From contig NW_003314265.1 of NCBI RefSeq assembly GCF_000143415.4, positions 1,047,864 through 1,111,863 on the forward strand: DNA of 64,000 nucleotides, read 5' to 3'. Source of the stretch: Selaginella moellendorffii. Its lineage: Eukaryota > Streptophyta > Lycopodiopsida > Selaginellales > Selaginellaceae. The position numbers and the translations under genes were made by a program. Positions 1 through 11,502 of the stretch are shown piece after piece. The notes beneath the pieces are model-generated. The model worked only from the letters and a program-made list of their open reading frames with translations, made no database searches and was not told where the DNA came from. Position 1 is the stretch's first letter; every line of letters starts with the position of its first letter.

Positions 1-1110
1 TTTTTTCCATTCTACTTTAGTCACTTAACCACACCTCCGACCACTTGGAAGAGTTTCATTCACAACCTCCATAAGTCCCACTCAGGACTTGGGGCTTGCT
101 AGCCCCGAGAATGGCATCCATGCTACTCAACCTTTGCACTTGGTCCCAGTGCTCCACGTGTCCAATCCCATGACCGACACCCCAAGGCACCACCAACATA
201 CCAGCCTGTTACGCTAAGCCATGCCCAATCGCCTTGGTCACATTGGTGGTCCAACACCACTTACATTGCAATCCCGTCTCTCCAAGATTGGGCTATCCGT
301 CCATGAGTGGTCATCCCAAATCCACTCTTTAGCATCCTTAGGATGCCCATAGACATGGGGAATAGCCTTCCCCAATATCCCCTTTCCGGTCCCTACCAAG
401 TCCCTTTCTGCCCATGGCCGTGTTCACCAACACTGCCACTGGATCAAGGCCCACAGGCCTGACCATTAAGTCCCATGGTCCTCTGGGACTTCTTCACCAC
501 ATGACTATATCCTTGGTCATTACATCAGAGGACTACTCCTCCTCCTTTCCATAGTCTAGGCCTCCGGGACAACATTTCGGAACATCATGGCCTTACGCAA
601 GCCTCGTGGGTACTCTCCCCACCTTCCGCCTTTGGGTGCTTTCGTCATGGGCTTAAAGCGAGGTTCTGTTAAGCCACACCAGGTATCCAAGTAGGTAGTG
701 CCACCCACACTTGGACTGGGAGCATCGGCCAGTCGACCTCCTAGGGGAACTAGAGCCGGCTTTTGAACATTTCACCAAGCTACCCCGCTTGTCAGTCTAT
801 GTTCACTCTAGTCTTGGACTTCCCAGTGGGCAGCTCATCACCCAACACTAGGTACAGCCCTCCTGGGCCAAACTGGCCTTTCCTGGCCAAACTGGTTCCA
901 CTGTAGTCCTCCCCCTACTATACTTTTGGAGCTCACCAAACCCCCCAGGGTCTGGGAGACGAACGCTTTGGGCTTTCACCCTCTCAAACTCGAACTCGGA
1001 CTCGGGCTCAGACTCGGACTCGGACTCGGACTTGGACTCGGACTCGGACTCGGACTCAGACTCGGTCTCGATCTCGGCCTCGGTCTCGGTCTCGGTCCCG
1101 GTCCCAGTCC

Positions 1111-1142
<32 letters not shown>

Positions 1143-1654
1143 ACCTCGGACTCCATCTCGGATTCCATCTCAGACTCCATCTCAGACTCCGTCTCGGACT
1201 TCATCTCGGGTCCATCTCGGACTCCATCTCAGGTCCATCTCAGACTCCATCTCAGGTCCATCTTGGACTCCATCTTGAACTCCATCTCGGACTCCATCTC
1301 AGCCTCCATCTCAGACTCCACCTCGGACTCCACCTCGGACTCCAACTCGGGTCCATCTCGGACTCCATCTCGGACTCCACCTCGGACTCCATCTCGGACT
1401 CCGTCTCGGACTCCATCTCAGACACTTCCACGTGTCATGTGTTGGTCCTTTTGGGTCCCTTTTTGGAGCCTCGCTTATTGCTCGCTTCATACTCATTCCT
1501 TGAGCTCTCCGTTGGGAGTTCCACTCCCGCTCTCAACCTTTCAACTCGGAGCCTTTTAGTCCAAACGTGTTACTCTCGTTTGGCTTTTGCTTCGGCCACT
1601 ACCACGTGGCACCCTTTCGGCTCCACTTTGGGGCTTAGGGATTTGTGTCTCACA
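1..1654 (-). repeat. Family 1 LTR (3' LTR of copy A, nearly complete)
   Basis: Matches 5692-5997 from its start, and matches the LTRs at 33891-35159 and 39207-40826 throughout. The inner end is ...CTCACA at 1654, followed by a pyrimidine-rich stretch that is the complement of the polypurine tract. It contains a tandem array (989-1420) and a CCACGTGG palindrome near 1601-1608. Long open frames across the array are artefacts of the short-period repeat and are not proposed as genes. Confidence 0.85.
989..1420. repeat. Tandem array of 6-base then 12-base units in LTR U3
   Basis: The first part is built on TCGGAC/TCGGTC hexamers. It grades into CTCCATCTCGGA-like 12-base units with variants. Read on the minus strand it lies about 230 bases into the LTR, that is, in U3. 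Equivalent arrays of different length occur at 34739-34955 and 40232-40620. Confidence 0.85.
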
Positions 1655-3122
1655 ACTCCACCACCCATAGACGAAGTTCGATGTCCTCATCGATCAGTAA
1701 ACCCTTTTATAAAGTAACACCTGCAGGTATTACCATTTCCATCCTTGGCACCCAGCCAATATTTGTCAATGGTTTGACCCCGAATGCTCACCATGCCTTG
1801 TCCATCCTCTAAGGGGTATAGTCTTTCTAACATAGAGACTCATTCGGCCACCTAGAGTGGTTTGCTCCCTTTTATTAGTTCAGTTCTCGCTAAACCCGTT
1901 AGAGACACCTTCTCTAACTCAATTCCACTACTCATTCTCGAGTAGTCCCAACTTCTATTGACATAACCAATTCACCTTGGAACTTTTTATTTTTGACTTC
2001 TTGAAGTTATTTTCTTTGGTGTCTTTGACACCCTTCACTGCACATATTGTGCAACTTCACTTCCCATCCTAGGAAGCTCCTCACTTGAGGGTGCCATCGT
2101 CCTCCATTCTATTTTATGCCACTTTTGGCACCAAGTTCCAGCCATCATAAGTTGTGCTAGAGCTATCCACGGCCCTATCCTTTGGCTACGTCGCCGCTCC
2201 CTCCCTTGGAGCTTTCACCTTTACCAACTTGGAGCATTTGGGAATTTATCCTTGGAAGCACACTTCCTTTCTCACAATCCGTTAGCATCTAACACACTAG
2301 TGTTCCATGTCTAACTTTGCCATTTGGATTCCTTTCAATGAACTCCATAGCCCACACTTGGCTATTAGTCTTTTGCTCTTATCTATTGATCGTTGCACTG
2401 AGCAACATAGAATCACTACCTCCATTCTTAAGGTATCCTTTTGGTTCCATGGCAAAGGCTCTACTTTGCTAAGTCCAGTGGGTGCTCACCCTTAGTAGGT
2501 CTCTTTAGCAATTTCTGCTCTGGGCTTCGTCCATAGCCCAACTTTGCGACCCTTCCATGGGTCTCTCCCCGAGACTACTTTCTTAGACTTACTATACCAC
2601 CGTATTGGCACAATTGATTTCGCTTTAGGTGTCCTTCTCACTTGGTCACCTCGACCAAGTCACACCATTATCAATAGTTCAAATCAACACTTTGAACTGG
2701 GAATCATATTCCTTAACCCAAACAAAGACCTTGTCTTTGTTTAGCCATAAGATTCTCATCTTGACCCCTTAACAAGTCTACCAATAGGAATTAGGTCTTC
2801 TAGACCCTTTTAAATTGTTGACTACGACCCCGGGGGCATCCCCCACACTTGGTGGTGCACCCAAGCCAACCCTTCTAGCCAAGGATCCATAGCAACTGAG
2901 ACTGGGTGTCCCCATCTCATTCACCACGTCCTTGGTGCCATTCGCACCAAAGTGTTCAAGTTAGATATGCCGAGCTTTCACTTTAAGCAATCTAACCGTG
3001 CATTATAACTCCGAGGCATCCCTCGCTTGGCGATGTGCCTAAACCAGTCTCCTCACTGAGAGTCAATGACCACCGAAAAATGAGTGTCCTCATATTCCAA
3101 ACCATCACCACGCCCTAGTGAT

Positions 3123-3168
3123 TTGGGACTCGAACCCAAGCACTAGAGGGTTGGGACTCGAACCCAAC
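3123..3168 (-). promoter_or_regulatory. Two tRNA T-arm / B-box-like hairpins
   Basis: Read on the minus strand, GGTTCGAGTCC occurs twice (complement of 3126-3136 and 3154-3164), each inside a self-complementary stem (GGTTGGG..CCCAACC for one, TTGGG..CCCAA for the other). This matches the Pol III B-box consensus GGTTCGANTCC and the T-arm of tRNA. Copy B keeps one intact version (36682-36692) and one altered version. No convincing A box was found, so promoter activity is a guess. Confidence 0.5.
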
Positions 3169-5676
3169 CTCCGTATATGCATCTACGGATGGCATCACAC
3201 AAGATGCCTGGCATGACTCCCCATGCCGGTGCACCAACATATACTTAAAGTGCGCTATAGATCACAGCTTAGGAACCTAGTTCCTCTGCACTGCCACGTC
3301 CTCTCGCTTAACAAGTCTGTGATCATGCATGGACTCCTCCATGCTCAGCCTCATGGGCCACCCCTTTTGAAGTTAGCACCTTCAACTAGGGAATTTGTTC
3401 CCCACGACTTGCCAATCTCACTTAGCAAGTCATTCGGCCACCGTAACATAGTTCATGCATAAGCGTGAAAGTTCTTAACCATCGACTTTGTTCAAAGCCC
3501 TCTCTTTGAACACTCGGGAACTACTTCCCCAATCTTGATAGCCTCGCCTCATGGCAAGCTTCAAGACCATACTTCTGCTGCGCCACTCTGATTTCACGCG
3601 TTCTATGAACCATTTACATTTGGCTGACTAGGTACTTATCTACCTAGGGGAACGTTCAAGGAACTCCGTTCCTTGGCTTGCTAAGGCCTCTCCTTTCGCA
3701 AGCTTGTTAATTACCATATGGTCTAACATGGACAATCTTATGTTTTAGACTCTCCATGGCATCCTAGTCGCTAGTAACAACATGCTTAAGCACCCACTTG
3801 ATTCTCCACTCCCAACTTGTATAACCACCCATGGTCATGCCTGTCAATTCCTATGGTTTGGTTCTATCTCTATACTACTTGCCTTTTGGCCTCATACATT
3901 TCCTTCGGTTATTCTCCTCCAGATTAGGAAAATAGCTTTGCACTTTCTACCATGCCTTGACAAGTATTCATAAAGATGAATATACCTGACAGCCTAGGGA
4001 GTAGTTCCTCAATCCGGGTTTGCTCCTTTGTAATCCCACACGCTAGGATCACCGTTGCTACTTATGGGCCTTCATACGCCCATCACTAGCCTTGCCAAAA
4101 TCCCTCTTCGGCTTTGTCCAATTTGGGTAGACAGACTTCTTATATCTCCACAACCTTGGACATTTGGATAGCACCTTCTATCCTTTATTCGCTAGGGACT
4201 TTGTCTCTTGGGCATTATCCATTGCCCTCATGACACCAAATACCCCCTTTTGGTGTTCTAGAGTGTTTGGGTGTCCCAATGATGGCCTCTCTGACAATGA
4301 GCATTCCCTTTTCGACATTGACTTAGTATGTCGCAACATAAGCAATTTATCCCTTATAAGGGTATATAGAACTTCCTTATCCCAATAAAAAGTCTTAAGT
4401 AGTTACCTTCTACCAGTTTATGAATTATTTTGCACCTTTTGCTTAGTTGCTTCATAGTTGTCAAGTCCTACAACTCATTGCTAGTGCTTCCACACCTCCA
4501 TCATTATCTGGGTCACCACACTCTAACCGTATGCCTTCTAGCTTAGGCTATGCTATTCCCATTTCCATTGGGATTCCTTTGAAAGGGGTTCTCATAAACC
4601 CACCAACTTAACCTCAAGGCAGCACGCCTTGGCACCTTCAGTGTTTTCACACCATCGGCTCCACGAGCCAAACTTTTTGACACTTCTTACTTGTGTCCAA
4701 GTATTTATGCCAAGACCAATATAGTTGTCTCTTAGGCCAATTATCCATTAGCACTGCACCATAGAGTTCATACACAACTTTGTGTCAAAGTTGTTTTCTT
4801 TCGGGAAACTCTTTCCCACGACTTTAGCATAGCACCTTCTGCCATCAATGAGATACATACTGCTCTCATGCTTGGATCTCAAGATCCTCCCCATCCTTCG
4901 TGGGGCACTACACACCTCAGTCCAAATGCTTTCCTGAAGCCCTTAGGATTATTCCTTGACTCTATTGGAATCATTCAACCTTTTGGACTTTATTAATCTG
5001 ACGACCTATGAGGTCCTACTTTTGAGGTGCTAACTCACTGGAATATAACTCTTTGTATTCATGTCCTACTCACAAGGATCATCTTTTGCAAGTGTTACTC
5101 TGACACTTGATTTGTTCTCTAGGGGCAACCTTTCACCCCTTAGGACCACTTGTCCATGTGATGAGAATACCAACTCATCCTCTAAATACACCCCCAATTC
5201 CTTGGGTTGTTCCAGCATTTATTAGAGGTAGCTCCAGCTACCATTTCAAGGACTTGTATCCTTTCCTGTATTTGACCTCCCACGGTCATTACTTCTGGTC
5301 TCAAATTCATAAGCACCAGTCTCAACTTCATGAGGGTAATCTTGTGACTCCTTTATCGTTTTGGAGTCTCTATCTTCCCTATGATCCCAACTATAATTGT
5401 TTACCACAACTACATTAGCCAGTTTGCTGAGTCAAATGCTCATTTGGATCACAACCTCAACTCAATGAGGAAAACCTTGCACTGTTCCCAAGATCCCAAA
5501 GTTGTTCCATCATTGGCCCTTTCTATCCTTGCCTCCAAGTTCACACGTGAACTATAGTGGAGAGCCATGTCTTCTTGATTTGCTACTCCTCAAGGACAAG
5601 CCCACTCTTAGGACCTTCCAATGCCAACACTAGTGGTGATATACTTCAGCACCAATAAAAGTTGAACTAAGGAACA

Positions 5677-5688
5677 GTTCCAATACCA
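5677..5688 (-). other. Primer-binding site, family 1 copy A
   Basis: The reverse complement reads TGGTATTGGAAC, a degraded match to the plant tRNA-iMet primer site TGGTATCAGAGC. It lies 3 bases from the LTR edge at 5692, which fixes the orientation of the element as minus. Confidence 0.7.
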
Positions 5689-5691
5689 AAT

Positions 5692-5997
5692 TGTAAGCGT
5701 TTAAATTTTTTCCATTCTACTTTAGTCACTTAACCACACCTCTGACCACTTGGAGGAGTTTCATTCACAACTTCCATAAGTCCCACTCAGGACTTGGGGC
5801 TTGCTAGCCCCGAGAATGGCATCCATGCTACTCAACCTTTGCACTTGGTCCCAGTGCTCCACGTGTCCAGTCCCATGACTGACACCTCAAGGCACCACCA
5901 ACATACCAGCCTGTTACGCTAGGCCATGCCCAATCGCCTTGATCACATCGGTGGTCCAACACCACCTGCATTGCAATCTCGTCTCTCCAAGACTGGG
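5692..5997 (-). repeat. Truncated family 1 LTR (5' LTR of copy A)
   Basis: Begins TGTAAGCG and matches the start of the window from its 15th base onwards. Similarity ends abruptly at about 5997. From 6002 the sequence matches 14944 onwards instead, so about 1.3 kb of this LTR is missing. Confidence 0.8.
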
Positions 5998-6001
5998 TCT
6001 C

Positions 6002-7802
6002 TCCAGTCCCGATCATGATGGTGAAGATATCTACAATCATAGTCCTTTTTTTTATCATTATATAGAATTCTTCACTAACCTGCAAGGAAAATAAAAGTAC
6101 AAAATGCTAATTTTGGGATCACATCAGCTCCAGATCACCAGCCTGCCTCCACTATGTGCTGAAGCAAAGAGGCTCGACCAATGAAGCTCCTAAGAGTATG
6201 GCCACTACATGATTTGGCTATGGTGCTTTAATTGCATTAAACACACCTTGCTCCAGCCAACGGTAACCAAAGTTCTGCCAATTCTTCATTGGCCAAACAA
6301 ACATCTACAAAATTTTTACTGAAACCATGCAGATTGAGGTTGCCTTGCTCCTATATTGGACAGTTGAGAGCCTCTCCTCCTTATCAATTTATTGTTGCAG
6401 ACTAGTAATGCCCACCAAATGGTGGGTAAATACGAAAAGCTAGAGATCACAAACTATTGTTACATATATTTAAATCATATATAGAAATATCAAATTATAA
6501 ATATATATTTCAGTTTTATCTATAGAAATCTTCTAGAAAAAAGTGTACTAGTGTAGTGCAAAAGAAAGCATGTGTATACACATGCATCATTAATGCATGA
6601 ATTTAAATAATAATACTTGAATTAGGGCTTTGAATAATTAAAACCATGCACTTTTTATTTATAAAGTCACCTTATAAAGAAAAAGGCAAAAAGGCACATC
6701 ACAAATTTTGTGGGAACTTTGAGATTAATCTAAATGAATAATAACAATTAGATGGTTGAATATATTGTAGGTATATTCACCACCACCTAACCAAACCAAA
6801 ATATAGCTGGAACTCTTGTTTAATATAGCCAGTATTGGTTTTATACTCTTGAAGTATTGTTCATATACTCTATAGATAAATATTTTTACTTTCTATTTCT
6901 ATTTTTATTATCACTGAAACTCCAGCCGGGTTGTGGATAATGCCAGCAATGAAGGTGTTTCAGTTGTATGATTGTGGTTGTGATGATTAACATGTATATT
7001 TTTTAAAGCACACAAGAAGATTAGAAATAGTTTCTACAAGGAAAGGATTGAGATCATATGTCCTTGGCCAAAGCTGAAATAAAATGATAGAAGGTAATGC
7101 TAAAAGCCATAGAGATCACAACAACTATCATGTCCTATTCAAAGAAGCTAATCAAGAAATACCATCAAAGTACTCAACTCTAGCTAATATCCCTTCATGA
7201 AATCACAATGATGAGGGTTGCATTCAAGAAGATTGTTCCTTGCAATCAAGAGAGATGCTTTTAACTTTTGATATATTTTCATGCATGCTTATAATCACTT
7301 AATAGATTATCTTGTCATTATAAACTGTAAACATATTGATTTCCAAATGTTACTTAGATTTTTAAATTTTAGTTTGATAATTTTCATGGTTTGTAAAAAA
7401 TAAAAATGGTTAATATTTAATGTAAATAAGTTTGAAGTGATCGTTATTTCAGATCTTACGTCGTTTATAAGACGCCCGCGCTCGCTAGAAGGAGGGTGCC
7501 AGTATAGCTTGCACGTGTGTCACGGTAATGTACAATGGTACAGCTACAATCGTGAGGAGCCAGCTTCCTTTTTGTGGCAGAAGGTAGTTCACGTAAAATG
7601 ATAGCAAATCTCAAGTCACATTCCAATCCTTTAAGCTCTCTCTCTCTCTCTCTCGCCGCCTTGGTTTGCTCTATCTCTCGCTTGCTGGGCGCTCTCTGGG
7701 CTTGCTCTATCTCTGCTGCGCTTCTCCACATGAGCTTCACCCGGATCATCCAGCCGGTCGCTACAATGAAGATCAAGCGCTTCTTCACCATGCTCAAGCC
7801 AG
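6002..7802. repeat. Duplicated segment, unit 1
   Basis: 1801 bases that recur at 14944-16735 with about six substitutions and one 9-base indel (near 6823-6831). The unit contains AT-rich upstream DNA, the TATA-like site, the CT-rich leader and the first 73 bases of the HSP20-like coding region. No gene is seen in 6002-7460. Confidence 0.9.
7464..7471 (+). promoter_or_regulatory. TATA-like box of the HSP20-like gene
   Basis: TTTATAAG lies at a sharp change from AT-rich upstream DNA to GC-richer transcribed DNA, followed by a (CT)n leader at 7636-7654 typical of plant 5' untranslated regions. No clear heat-shock element (alternating GAA/TTC) was found in the 200 bases upstream. Confidence 0.4.
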
Positions 7803-8389
7803 CAGCGGACTTCTCCAGCCAGGGAACAATCTTCTGCAAGCCGGCTGGAATCATCTCCATGCTCCAGCGCATCCAGCCGGTCGTCTTCAAGCGCTTCTTC
7901 ACCATGCTCAAGCCAGCACCGGACTTCTCCAGCCAGGGGACTGCAATCTTCTCCAACCCAGCCGGCATCTCGCCCAAGAGCTCCATGCTGTCGCCATTCT
8001 CCAAGCTTGGGTCCGCTAGCCGGGCTGCTTGTGCGGCCACTTACTGCTCGTCTACTGGGGACGAAGATTGGGAGCCTGTGCTACCCGTGCCTGGCTCTTA
8101 TAGCCTCCGCATGTCGCCATACGAGCAACGAGCTCTCCTTTCCAGTCGATGGGTTTACGGGGAGAAGAATCACAAGCTGTTTGTGGTGGATCTCCCTCCG
8201 GAGACAGCAAGTGGGGACTGGATGGTGTCGGTGGGCGATGGGACTATGACAATCAGTCACCAGGTCAAGCCGTTCAGCTTGGAAGAGAAACTGCCGCTGG
8301 ACTTGGATGTCTCCACCATGGAAAAGTCCTTCCAGCCGACCAATGGGCAGTTGCTGCTCAAGTTCAAGATCCGTGGGAGCTCCACCTAG
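7730..8389 (+). CDS. HSP20-like (alpha-crystallin-type) domain protein, probably organelle-targeted
   Basis: A 219-residue open frame without introns. The last ~90 residues look like a small heat-shock protein fold: a strand motif KLFVVDLPPET, then VSVGDGTMTISH, then EEKLPLDLDV and a closing NGQLLLKFKI resembling the 'NGVLTV' end of the alpha-crystallin domain. The first ~85 residues are basic and poor in acidic residues, and hold an imperfect internal duplication (residues about 5-42 and 47-80) sharing KRFFTMLKPA, DFSSQGT and PAGI; such an N-terminus could be a mitochondrial or plastid presequence. I chose the ATG at 7730 because the upstream in-frame ATG at 7598 would translate the (CT)n leader. 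The alpha-crystallin match is divergent and the chaperone role is inferred. A truncated second copy starts at 16663. Confidence 0.55.
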   Translation: MSFTRIIQPVATMKIKRFFTMLKPAADFSSQGTIFCKPAGIISMLQRIQPVVFKRFFTMLKPAPDFSSQGTAIFSNPAGISPKSSMLSPFSKLGSASRAACAATYCSSTGDEDWEPVLPVPGSYSLRMSPYEQRALLSSRWVYGEKNHKLFVVDLPPETASGDWMVSVGDGTMTISHQVKPFSLEEKLPLDLDVSTMEKSFQPTNGQLLLKFKIRGSST

Positions 8390-9940
8390 GCCTAGTTGTT
8401 TTCCTGTAAGAAGTTTTTCTCTTCTTCGTTCCTCTGTTTCTTCGGTTTTTCTCTCGTCGTGATCTCAGTACTAGGAAAATTTCTTGTTATGGATTTTCAG
8501 CGGAAATGCGGTGATCCCTTAGCTAGGGCATGGATGTTCTTGTGTGAGTGGTGCTCTCGCGATGGTCTCGTCTTCGTCGATATTTCATTCGTGTGACCGT
8601 TTTCGCTAAAATTTGGGATCGTTGGATATTCCTTTCTTGCGGTTGTGACATTTCGAGTGATCGTCCTCACGATGCCGGGTTGTCGACAGTATGTCCTGCT
8701 GCCGCTCGTCCCCGATCCAACCCACTCCAGTCCCAGCGCCGGCCTTCGATGGAATCGTCCCTGACCGCGCAGTGGCGGACGAAGATCCAGGTCTGTTGAG
8801 GACGACCTGAATCTTTTCTCATTCGTTTCGTTTCTTGCCTACAAGTTGAGATTTGATGCTTCTAACAGGAAGCTTGGGGACAAGCAGGATTTGTCGCAGT
8901 GGTGTGTGGCGATCCATATAATCCCTGGCTTCAGCTGGATTAATTCGAAAGTCGGGATATTGTTCTTGTGAAGCCGGTTTTACTTCACGTTTATGATTTG
9001 GAAGCCGCCTCAATAAATGGAGTTGTAGCTTGGACGATTTCAAAAAGCTGATTTGGTGTTCTCCAGTCGAAGGGCATGACTTCCATTGGGTTCGCCGGGT
9101 TCGGCTGGGGAGGTAACTAAGACTTTGCGTCGGGATCATCTCGGATCTGAATTTGCTGCTGTTGCCTCCACAGGCAAGGAAAGCTCGGATTGCAACGCAG
9201 GATTGTCACCCTGTTTCCACTACCTTGGATGACGTCCAAGGTAAATCACATTCTTCAGTCGTGATTTTTCTGATTTCTCTTGCTCGTTTCCAGCTTGTAA
9301 ACCACCCATCACAATTCTAGCAGCGAAGTCCAGGCCCATCAAATACCTTGAGAAAGCAGAGAAGATTACTATAGCCTCTGTTTACTCGTCGTTGATCAAT
9401 GCACCTTTGGAGACAAGCATATTTCGTCAAGATTTATCGAGAGACCTCTCATGGCTGGACCACTTGCTATAATGTGAAGGAAGCATCTGCTATGAAGTGC
9501 GCTGACGAAGCTCAAAACGACTGAATCGCTTGGTTCCACAAGCATCTTCAAGATGAAGTGGTCTGAGGTCTTCTAAGTAAGAATCAGCCAGCTACAGATA
9601 ATTTAAGGGCACTTATAAGTTTGAGTTAAGGCTCACTTGATCGAGAAGTAGAGAAAAGATGAGAGAGAAGAAACCAACCTAGTACTTCTATATATATGGA
9701 TTTTGTGGATTTTGTGTGGATTGAGATATAATTTGTTATAGTTATAATAACATCTGATAAAATAGTTTATAGCTATAACATAAGATATAGTTGTAATTAT
9801 TATATGATTTAATATATAGTTATAATATTGAATTTTATTTTTCGAATACTAATTTATTACAAAAGGATATTCCAATTATATTCAAAGAATTATATTGCAG
9901 CAGAATATTCTTTAATCAACCACCTTTTTGCCAACAACCA
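8390..9940. other. Intergenic or 3' region, no gene assigned
   Basis: Moderately GC-rich to about 9600, then AT-rich. An ATG at 8691 opens a short proline-rich frame ending at a possible splice donor (8790/8791) with a candidate acceptor at 8868. The two exons do not join into a convincing protein. The first part may be 3' untranslated sequence of the HSP20-like gene. Confidence 0.4.
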
Positions 9941-9964
9941 TATAAATTTGTAAGCTATATAAAA
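9941..9964 (+). promoter_or_regulatory. TATA-like elements upstream of KPHMT
   Basis: TATAAAT (9941) and TATATAAAA (9956) precede the ATG at 9990 by only 26-49 bases. If they are used, the leader would be very short. Alternatively the true first exon lies upstream and these are incidental. Confidence 0.35.
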
Positions 9965-9989
9965 CATTTAGGTTTTAAGGTTTTGTGCC

Positions 9990-11158
9990 ATGGCTCAGAA
10001 GGTGACTATGAGGTATTTGCAATTGAAGTTCGCAAGGAAGGAACCAATCACTATGGTCACAGCATATGATTATCCTAGTGCAGTTCACGTAGATCAAGCA
10101 GGCATAGATATGTGTTTGGTCGGGGATTCTGCAGGAATGGTTGTCCATGGCTATAATACAACACTACCAGTAACCATGACAGAGATGTTGTCACACTGCA
10201 AGGCTGTTAAGCGAGGAGCCAGCAAATGTTTCCTTGTTGGGGATCTTCCTTTCGGGAGCTACGAACAGGCACCCCATCAGGTTTTGCCACTCTAATTTGG
10301 TTTCATTCATGCTAATATGAAATTTTGTTCTGCCTCATGGCTTGATCCATCAGGCTGTAGAGAGCGCAGTGAGCCTTGTCAAGGAAGGCGGAATGGATGC
10401 AATTAAGCTAGAGGGTGGTAATGCATCTCGAATCACTGCAGTGAAGGCAATTCATGATGCTGGAATTGCTGTCATAGGACACATTGGTCTCACTCCACAG
10501 TCAATCGGTATTCTTGGTGGCTTCCGACCACAAGGGCTGACTTCTGAAGGTGCTATGAAGGTAACTGAAATCTCTTTTCAATCATATTGTGATAGCGTTT
10601 TTGTGAACTTAGTTGCTGGAGCAAGCATTGCTCTTGGAAGCTGCTGGGTGCTTTGCTATTGTTCTAGAGTGTGTACCTTCGGCCGTTGGTGCTGCAATAA
10701 CTTCATCATTGCAAATACCAACAATTGGAATTGGAGCCGGACCCTTTTGCAGTGGCCAGGTAAACAATTTCCATTTATGGTTTATTTACAAGCCGTATAT
10801 TGAAAACATACAATACCAGGTCCTAGTTTATCATGATCTTCTAGGAATGATGCATCCTCAGCACACAAAGGTAAAACAAAATCTCATATTTTGTTTTGGC
10901 TTAATTGCATTCGTGTGATAGGTTGCACCCAAGTTTTGTAAACAATTTGCTAAAGTGGGAGATGTTATTCAAGAAGGCCTCGCCAAATATCGCGCAGAGG
11001 TCTCTAGTGGTGCTTTTCCTTGTCATGCATACACTCCATACCGAATCAATCCTGGCCAAACAGACTTGTTCCTGAAGGGGCTTGAAAGTAAGGGTTCTCT
11101 TGATGCAGCACAAGCTGCTGCTAGCGCTAGAGGATGGGAAGAAACGGGTGAAAGATGA
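9990..11158 (+). CDS. KPHMT: Ketopantoate hydroxymethyltransferase (3-methyl-2-oxobutanoate hydroxymethyltransferase)
   Basis: Catalyses transfer of a hydroxymethyl group from 5,10-methylene-tetrahydrofolate to alpha-ketoisovalerate, the first step of pantothenate (vitamin B5) synthesis. Exons: 9990-10280, 10354-10560, 10613-10759, 10820-10870, 10922-11158; all introns are GT-AG, 51-73 bases and phase 0. The product is 310 residues. Family landmarks are intact: VGDSAGM (metal ligand Asp46), GDLPFGSY (Asp85), IKLEGG (Lys115, Glu117), [15 protein letters not shown] (catalytic Glu185) and IPTIGIGAG. The counterparts in Escherichia coli PanB are D45, D84, K112, E114 and E181. The start has a good context (GCCATGG), but no organelle presequence precedes the conserved domain, whereas known plant enzymes are mitochondrial. 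A cytosolic form or an unseen upstream exon is possible. Flanking genes do not suggest co-regulation. Confidence 0.93.
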
Positions 11159-11210
11159 TATATGGTTTAATAACAGAATTATTAGTTGACTTGAGAATGC
11201 TGGCGTACCA

Positions 11211-11430
11211 ATGATTTCGCCATCAGCAAAGGCAATTCGACTGTCATCTTGCCGGAAAGACTTCGGCTACACGGACTACGTAAAACTCCTTAAGCAATGT
11301 GGGAAAACACGCCCTCACGCACATCCAAGCAGTAAGTTCAGGCAGGCTTCCGGAAAAGATGCGTTTAGTCATCGAGTTGAACAGTCTATTTACAGCAAAA
11401 CAAAATTGTTCTCTCGGGGCATGATGTAGA
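11211..11430 (+). pseudogene. PPR-protein N-terminal fragment
   Basis: One frame reads DYVKLLKQCGKTR, like the opening of plant PPR proteins ('..LL+QCG..'). A second frame then reads ALTHIQAVSSGRLPEKM, like the following 'vHA.I..SG' segment, implying a frameshift near 11310. Nothing downstream continues the PPR pattern. It is too short and broken to function. The identification rests on pattern memory only. Confidence 0.35.
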
Positions 11431-11502
11431 TCAAACGACGAGCATCAGTGCTGCTCCACAGCCGCATGTAATGGGCCAAAATCTTCACGAACTTCTAAGG
11501 CT

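Larger units (their letters stand above)
1655..5691 (-). other. Family 1 interior, no coding capacity seen
   Basis: About 4.0 kb homologous to 35160-39206. All open frames are short and do not resemble gag, protease, RT, RNase H or integrase. The recognisable signals are the primer-binding site complement at the right end, the polypurine complement at the left end, and two tRNA T-arm-like hairpins at 3123-3168. Its length and the retention of cis signals suggest a packaged non-coding RNA moved by another element's proteins (inference). Confidence 0.75.
1..5997 (-). mobile_element. Non-coding LTR retrotransposon, family 1 copy A (LARD-like)
   Basis: Two direct repeats (1-1654 and 5692-5997) flank a roughly 4.0 kb interior. 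The element lies on the minus strand: next to the right LTR, the complement of a tRNA-iMet-type primer-binding site is seen at 5677-5688, and next to the left LTR (the element's 3' LTR) lies a purine-rich tract when read on the minus strand. LTR termini are TG..CA. The window opens about 14 bases inside the left LTR. The right LTR stops at about 5997, where unrelated sequence begins. No gag or pol reading frame is visible in either strand of the interior, so it resembles a large retrotransposon derivative (LARD). The family assignment rests on alignment by eye with the complete copy at 33891-40826. Confidence 0.85.

Noticed and set aside
848-1717. Long open frames of Glu-Ser/Thr-Glu or Leu-Gly repeats on both strands
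   Set aside because: They arise from the 6- and 12-base tandem array in the LTR; every frame is open because of the repeat, and they recur in the other LTRs with different lengths.
7574-7732. Upstream start for the HSP20-like protein (ATG 7598)
   Set aside because: It would translate the (CT)n leader into a Leu-Ser run; 7730 gives a basic presequence-like start. Not fully excluded.
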